From Lederbergia citri (GTDB taxonomy: Bacteria > Bacillota > Bacilli > Bacillales > Bacillaceae_C): a DNA stretch of 64,000 nucleotides. Each line of letters starts with the position of its first letter. Positions within the stretch are counted from its first letter, which is position 1. The stretch spans positions 938,492-1,002,491 of the forward strand of contig NZ_JAGYPG010000001.1 of assembly GCF_018343625.1 (NCBI RefSeq), in the 5' to 3' direction. Positions 63,943 to 64,000 of the stretch are shown in pieces. The translations under genes and the position numbers were made by a program. Below the pieces are notes generated by a model. That model had not been told where the DNA came from and ran no database searches. It worked only from the letters and a program-made list of their open reading frames with translations.

Positions 63943-63974
63943 AGGCACTTCGAATGTTTCCATTCGAAATGCCT
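63943..63974 (+). terminator. Terminator of the IS1182 transposase
   Basis: AGGCA-TTCGAATG pairs with CATTCGAA-TGCCT (one mismatch), TTTC loop, followed by TTTTG. Confidence 0.75.
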
Positions 63975-64000
63975 TTTGTCTACAATCTGAAAGAACCTTA

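Larger units (their letters stand above)
62441..63989 (+). mobile_element. IS1182-family insertion sequence
   Basis: Element of 1549 bp with terminal inverted repeats CAGACTGTAGACAAA and CAGATTGTAGACAAA, one intact transposase gene and terminator-like hairpins just inside each end. The direct repeat AAAGAACCTTA lies at both sides. Intact reading frame and near-identical ends suggest recent insertion. Confidence 0.85.

Overview
The window comes from a low-GC, endospore-forming Bacillaceae bacterium. The evidence is AGGAGG-type ribosome binding sites, frequent TTG and GTG starts, many intrinsic terminators, and orthologues of typical Bacillus genes: rok, odhAB, yojN/yojO, dhaS, yozD/yozE, ypmR/ypmS, ypjP, brxA, ypgR, yfmR, a YjcZ-type sporulation peptide and an Sda-like peptide. 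Much of the gene order follows the odhA-yojO-deoD and ypmR-thy-dfr-ypjP-yphP neighbourhoods of Bacillus subtilis, as far as I remember them. No rRNA, intact tRNA, CRISPR array or prophage was seen.

Layout. 0.1-10 kb: ABC-F protein YkpA; a three-gene DUF1657/2Duf operon linked in other Bacillus to spore heat resistance; AI-2E-type permease; PepF; TrhO; YitT-type membrane protein; Fsr-type MFS. 10-13 kb: molybdenum cofactor genes moaA-moeA-mobB. 13-20 kb: TPM protein, yojO/yojN, the nucleoid protein Rok, aldehyde dehydrogenase DhaS, a short Sda-like peptide, a DUF2935 protein. 20-25 kb: an array of about seven 52-bp hairpin repeats, then odhB/odhA. 25-29 kb: Hsp20-like probable coat protein, MOSC protein, MFS, VOC protein, CorA. 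29-30 kb: three unrecognised small genes. 30-34 kb: a cobalamin riboswitch in front of a complete class I ribonucleotide reductase operon. 34-39 kb: CspD, divergent ku/ligD (NHEJ), two membrane proteins. 39-42 kb: a possible structured leader RNA before a GNAT gene, a MATE transporter, a secreted CAP protein. 43-45 kb: an IS3-family element lodged in the loop of the ctpA terminator. 45-49 kb: ctpA, yodJ, deoD, yozE/yozD, YjcZ-type peptide. 49-53 kb: msrA/msrB, ypmS, ypmR, DegV, hemolysin III. 54-58 kb: thyA/dfrA, a Pro-Pro endopeptidase homologue, ypjP, an unannotated 23-residue membrane peptide, brxA, ypgR. 58-64 kb: yfmR, fhs, and an IS1182-family element whose target duplication appears to be a terminator hairpin.

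How the genes work together. The window is mainly core genome: TCA cycle (OdhAB), one-carbon and thymidylate metabolism (Fhs, ThyA, DfrA), deoxynucleotide supply (RNR, DeoD), thiol and oxidation repair (MsrAB, BrxA) and spore functions (2Duf operon, NHEJ, coat-like and YjcZ proteins). Accessory DNA is limited to the two insertion sequences, two related families of roughly 180-215-bp dispersed repeats (six or more copies) and the tandem hairpin array. I found no convincing large new system. The best novelty leads are the 52-bp hairpin array, the T-arm-like leader RNA, the orphan trio at 29.2-30.1 kb, the 23-residue peptide gene, the Pro-Pro endopeptidase, and the way both insertion sequences use terminator hairpins as targets.
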